Of a DNA stretch of 64,000 nt, positions 62,699-64,000 are shown in pieces (position 1 is the stretch's first letter; each line of letters begins with the position of its first letter). This DNA comes from Aureispira anguillae (GTDB lineage: Bacteria; Bacteroidota; Bacteroidia; Chitinophagales; Saprospiraceae), in the NCBI RefSeq assembly GCF_026000115.1, contig NZ_AP026867.1, positions 6,425,001-6,489,000 of the forward strand. Direction: 5' to 3'. Under the pieces are notes generated by a model. The model did not search any database. It saw nothing but the letters and a program-made list of their open reading frames with translations, and was not told the DNA's origin. The position numbers and the translations under genes are program-made.

Positions 62699-63079
62699 GA
62701 TTAAAGTTTTTAAAAAAAGTGGTAATAAATATGTTTTACAATTTTAGTTAGAAAGAGTATCTGCAAACAAAGGTAAGTATAATACTTTTGAGAAGTAACA
62801 CTTAATGCATTAGAATTATTAATAGGTGGGAGAAAAAAATAAAATGGTCTATTCCTAAATTAAATGGAATTCTAGATTTGTTCTTAAAGTTTTAACCTTC
62901 AATTAATCTTAGAGTGTTTATTTTTACTTAAATTCACTACTATTTGAAGACTACCCTCTAATACCATTTCAATACAATCCCCAAGATCTTAGTGATAATC
63001 ATTATTACTTCCTTTAAATTCAATTTGTTTTTAGAGTTGGAAATCCATAGACAACAAAGTACATAGATAACGATAACAG
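62699..63079. other. Gene-free spacer between asd and the last gene
   Basis: 381 AT-rich bases between divergent genes. Apart from the possible asd -7 box (62768-62775) I see no promoter, repeat or RNA. Confidence 0.4.
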
Positions 63080-64000
63080 ATGAGATACCTAATAATACTC
63101 CTTTTGGTCACTGGTGTAATTCAAGCCTCTTTTGCACAAATCCTACAAGATGATTTTAGTGATGGAAACTTTACCACTAATCCTGTTTGGACAGGAACAA
63201 CAGCCGATTTTATTGTAAATGGAGCGAATGAGCTGCAAACGGATAATTTGGGCGTTTCTGCTACTTCAGAGCTAAGTACTGCTGCGGCTATACAGGACTC
63301 TACTTTTTGGGAGTTTTATGTTCGAATGGGCTTCAATCCATCGACTTCTAATTACACTAGGGTTTATCTTCAAGCAGATAATGCGACGCTTAGTAATACT
63401 GCTAATGGCTATTATCTCCAGATAGGCGCAAGTGGTTCAACGGATTCTATAGAAATCTATCGAGTAGATGCTGGTGTTTCTACTAAAATTTTTGGCGGAA
63501 CGAATGCTGCGGTGGCAAATAATCCCGTATTAAGTATGCGTATTATTCGGAATCAACTTGGCGGATGGGAAGTTTTTGCGGATTATACAGGAGGAACCAC
63601 TTACCTTTCTGAAGGTACGTTTACGGATGCTACTTATACGACAGGGACTCATTTTGGGTTTTTAGCAACTTACACAACAACGAGAGGAGACAAGTTTTTC
63701 TTTGACAACGTTTACCTTTCGCCTTTGATGGTGGATGTAACAGCTCCTAGTATAGATTCTATTGTAGCTATTGGCGCCAATCAAGTAGACGTTTATTTTG
63801 ATGAGGTAGTAGAGTTGGCTTCTGCGAATACCAGTTCTAATTATAGCATTAATAATGGCGTTACGGTTACCAATGCAGTAAGGGACGCTTCAAATTTGAT
63901 GTTGGTTCATTTGACAACGAGTACATTGACAAGTGCCTTGACGAATACAATTACGATAAATGGGGTAGAGGATTTGAATAATAATTCGATTACCAATGGA
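63080..64000 (+). CDS. Exported Ig-like surface protein, cut by the window end
   Basis: An open frame from the ATG at 63080 runs without a stop to the last base (307 codons seen). Residues 1-20 are a signal peptide (MRYLIILLLVTGVIQASFAQ). Residues 22-215 form a concanavalin/jelly-roll-like beta domain (DDFSDGNFTTNPVWTG, then FFFDNVYLSP). From about 218 an SbsA-type Ig-like domain begins (VTAPSIDSIVAIGANQVDVYF, then ELASANTSSNYSINN), a common arrangement in Bacteroidota T9SS cargos with later lamin-tail and sorting domains. The 3' part is unseen, so the sorting domain is only inferred. Confidence 0.8.
   Translation, partial: MRYLIILLLVTGVIQASFAQILQDDFSDGNFTTNPVWTGTTADFIVNGANELQTDNLGVSATSELSTAAAIQDSTFWEFYVRMGFNPSTSNYTRVYLQADNATLSNTANGYYLQIGASGSTDSIEIYRVDAGVSTKIFGGTNAAVANNPVLSMRIIRNQLGGWEVFADYTGGTTYLSEGTFTDATYTTGTHFGFLATYTTTRGDKFFFDNVYLSPLMVDVTAPSIDSIVAIGANQVDVYFDEVVELASANTSSNYSINNGVTVTNAVRDASNLMLVHLTTSTLTSALTNTITINGVEDLNNNSITNG

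Overview
The window is a chromosomal segment of a low-GC Bacteroidota, most likely of the Saprospiria (an Aureispira-like organism is my inference). The signs are: the gliding genes gldF and gldG; several exported proteins with type IX secretion system (T9SS) C-terminal sorting domains; a SusC-type TonB-dependent receptor with a carboxypeptidase-regulatory-like N-terminus; promoters of the TTG/TTTG - 20 nt - TAnnTTTG type; and almost no Shine-Dalgarno sequences. No phage, integrase or insertion sequence is intact here, and there is no CRISPR array or rRNA.

Layout. 1-9.7 kb: lipoprotein, a structured intergenic repeat, fatty-acid desaturase, TonB receptor followed by recO, GbsR-type regulator, SDR reductase, pyruvate kinase. 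9.7-14.4 kb: SWIM zinc-finger protein, peptidoglycan amidase whose 3' end and terminator region are triplicated as 117-bp tandem repeats, then apbE, an MbnP-like lipoprotein and an alpha/beta hydrolase on the minus strand. 15-20.7 kb: a three-gene exported set (tandem amidohydrolase, PHB-depolymerase-like esterase with T9SS domain, second amidohydrolase). 20.7-25.4 kb: MerR-like regulator, M23 peptidase, alaS. 25.5-36.4 kb: a 1765-residue T9SS cargo, two exported proteins, gldF-gldG, a cold-shock protein. 36.5-38.5 kb: iscS-iscU-iscA operon. 38.7-49.4 kb: accessory genes (possible papain/calpain-like protein, T9SS cargos, AlbA_2/ATPase protein, DJ-1/PfpI lipoprotein, quinone reductase and a Crp/Fnr regulator with matching operators, PQQ-type propeller). 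49.5-54.7 kb: an internally duplicated protein, then the most unusual locus. 54.9-64 kb: SGNH/T9SS protein, a minus-strand run (saccharopine-dehydrogenase-like, Nramp-like transporter, EnvC-like activator), SRPBCC protein, asd, and a T9SS-type cargo cut by the window end.

The locus most worth attention is 51.5-54.7 kb. An intact tRNA-Val(GAC) gene on the minus strand and a second, truncated 3' end of the same tRNA lie at the right-hand ends of two ~190-bp direct repeats (about 97% identical by eye). Between them is a ~2.9-kb AT-rich segment with two adjacent membrane-protein genes: a coiled-coil protein with a C-terminal transmembrane hairpin, and a transmembrane pentapeptide-repeat protein built from a 45-bp coding minisatellite. 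The architecture is that of a small tRNA-anchored integrated cassette without its own integrase.

A second regulatory observation is a pair of near-identical promoter regions, each with an FNR/CRP-type TTGAT-N4-ATCAA box, in front of the Crp/Fnr regulator gene and the adjacent quinone-reductase gene. This predicts autoregulation and a two-gene regulon.
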